From Pseudomonadota bacterium (GTDB lineage: Bacteria > Pseudomonadota > Alphaproteobacteria > Rhizobiales > Beijerinckiaceae), in the NCBI GenBank assembly GCA_021780015.1, contig JAJXZN010000108.1, forward strand, positions 1-6,439: a stretch of 6,439 bases of DNA. Direction: 5' to 3'. This document shows positions 5,628-6,439 of this stretch, piece after piece. The notes beneath the pieces were generated by a model, which saw only the letters and a program-made list of their open reading frames with translations, ran no database searches and was not told the origin of the DNA. Made by a program: the position numbers and the translations under genes. Every line of letters begins with the position of its first letter. Positions within the stretch are counted from its first letter, which is position 1.

Positions 5628-6230
5628 CTAGCGCGCTTCGCCGCGCAGTGCCGTCGACGACAATTCCGAGCGCGGGCCGTGCAGGAAGATGAGCGCCGGC
5701 GGCCGCACCAGCGGAAAGATCAACCCATCGCTCTCATCGTAGCGATGACGGCCGAGGGCCAGGGCAGCGCTCGTATGCGTTGCCGATAGCGTCGAACCGG
5801 GCCGATCGATGATGGCGATCGGCACATTGGCGGCGATGGTGCGCCAGTGTTTCCAGCGCTCGAAGCTCATGAGATTGTCCGCCCCCATGATCCAGACGAA
5901 ATGCACGCCGCGGCAGCGGGTCTTGAGATAGAGAATCGTCTGATAGGTATAGCGCGCGCCGATCACCGCCTCGAAGCCGGTCACGACGATGCGCGCGTCA
6001 TGCGCGAATGTCTCGGCCGCCGCCATGCGCAGGTCGAGCGCCGGCAGGTCGCGCGTATCTTTCAAGGGATTGCCGGGACTGACCAGCCACCAGACGCGAT
6101 CGAGGCCCAGCCGCCGCAAGGCGAGGAGACTGGCGGCGCGGTGCCCCTCATGCACCGGATTGAAGCTGCCGCCGAACAGCCCGATCTTGAGGCCGGGGGC
6201 GTGCGGCGGCAGGGCGGCAAAGGCTCTCAC
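5628..6230 (-). CDS. nadD: Nicotinate-mononucleotide adenylyltransferase
   Basis: NadD joins nicotinate mononucleotide and ATP to form deamido-NAD+, the penultimate step of NAD synthesis in the cytoplasm. The 200-aa product has the nucleotidyltransferase GGSFNPVHEGH motif at 20-30 (His27 and His30 contact ATP), NPLKD at 54-58, ARYTYQTI at 92-99, WIMGADNLMSFERWKHW at 113-129 and the C-terminal SSTALR at 191-196, all typical. The start is GTG at 6230-6228: an in-frame TAG lies immediately upstream (6236-6234) and no ATG, GTG or TTG occurs before the catalytic motif. proA ends 10 nt upstream on the same strand, so the two are probably co-transcribed, as in many alphaproteobacteria. Its stop is 2 nt from the stop of the convergent dienelactone hydrolase gene, so the usual downstream rsfS is absent here. 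Confidence 0.94.
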   Translation of the reverse strand: MRAFAALPPHAPGLKIGLFGGSFNPVHEGHRAASLLALRRLGLDRVWWLVSPGNPLKDTRDLPALDLRMAAAETFAHDARIVVTGFEAVIGARYTYQTILYLKTRCRGVHFVWIMGADNLMSFERWKHWRTIAANVPIAIIDRPGSTLSATHTSAALALGRHRYDESDGLIFPLVRPPALIFLHGPRSELSSTALRGEAR

Positions 6231-6240
6231 GGCCTAACGC

Positions 6241-6439
6241 TCAGGGCCGGATCTGGCCGTTGCCGGGGACGCGATATTTGAAGGTCGTCAACTGATCGAG
6301 GCCCACGGGGCCGCGCGCATGCATGCGCCCGGTGGCGATGCCGATCTCGCCGCCAAAGCCGAATTCGCCGCCGTCGGCGAATTGGGTCGAGGCGTTGTGG
6401 ATCACGATCGCCGAATCGACTTCGTTGAGGAAACGCTCT
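6241..6439 (-). CDS. proA: Gamma-glutamyl phosphate reductase, C-terminal part (5' partial)
   Basis: ProA reduces gamma-glutamyl phosphate with NADPH to glutamate-5-semialdehyde, the second step of proline synthesis. Reading leftwards from the right edge, 65 codons are open to TGA (6243-6241). The visible residues include [20 protein letters not shown], then [20 protein letters not shown] and a C-terminal [17 protein letters not shown] ending in IRP. These are the conserved last residues of ProA: the NASTxFxDGxxFGxGxEIGIST-like block and the MHARGPVGL block. The start and the catalytic cysteine lie outside the window. Its position directly before nadD matches the proB-proA-nadD order common in this group, which predicts proB further right. 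Confidence 0.93.
   Translation of the reverse strand, partial: ERFLNEVDSAIVIHNASTQFADGGEFGFGGEIGIATGRMHARGPVGLDQLTTFKYRVPGNGQIRP

Noticed and set aside
1..6439. CRISPR array, tRNA, rRNA, insertion sequence or prophage
   Set aside because: No short direct repeats with spacers, no tRNA-like cloverleaf, no transposase or integrase motif and no terminal inverted repeats were seen. Coding sequence accounts for nearly all bases.

Overview
The window looks like a piece of a GC-rich alphaproteobacterial chromosome, most likely Hyphomicrobiales/Rhizobiales and plausibly a methylotrophic Beijerinckiaceae-type organism. This rests on the strong G/C third-position bias, the proA-nadD order, the folP-folK pair, and a gene pair typical of PQQ-dependent alcohol (methanol) oxidation clusters. 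The taxonomic call is an inference from gene content and style, not from a search. Genes fill the window almost completely; no intergenic gap exceeds 70 bases.

Region 1 (1-3582, + strand) is an envelope-directed cluster. It begins with the 3' part of a periplasmic ABC-type substrate-binding protein of the PQQ-dependent alcohol dehydrogenase system family. A seven-bladed YVTN beta-propeller protein with a signal peptide follows. Next come a small unrecognised exported protein (126 aa) with a dense acidic stretch and three mature cysteines, and an exported eight-repeat WD40 propeller with an exact 42-residue period. The first two proteins belong to the families that, in methylotrophs and pseudomonads, sit in the lut/ped ABC transport loci linked to lanthanide- and PQQ-dependent alcohol oxidation. 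The ATPase and permease expected beside them are not in this window. All four genes run the same way with gaps of 15-53 nt, so they probably form one transcription unit whose products act in or across the periplasm.

Region 2 (3583-5625, + strand) opens with a perfect 14-nt GC palindrome. It then carries a tightly packed folate unit: folP (dihydropteroate synthase) overlaps folK (HPPK) by an ATGA junction, and folK overlaps a dienelactone hydrolase-family gene by 17 nt. folB, which often lies between folP and folK in this group, is absent here.

Region 3 (5628-6439, - strand) holds nadD (nicotinate-mononucleotide adenylyltransferase, GTG start) and, 10 nt upstream of it, the 3' end of proA (gamma-glutamyl phosphate reductase), which runs off the right edge. 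nadD and the dienelactone hydrolase gene converge with only 2 nt between their stop codons, so the rsfS/rlmH genes that often follow nadD are not in their usual place.

The most interesting part is the 1943-3582 stretch: two uncharacterised exported proteins following a lanthanide/PQQ-type transport gene pair.
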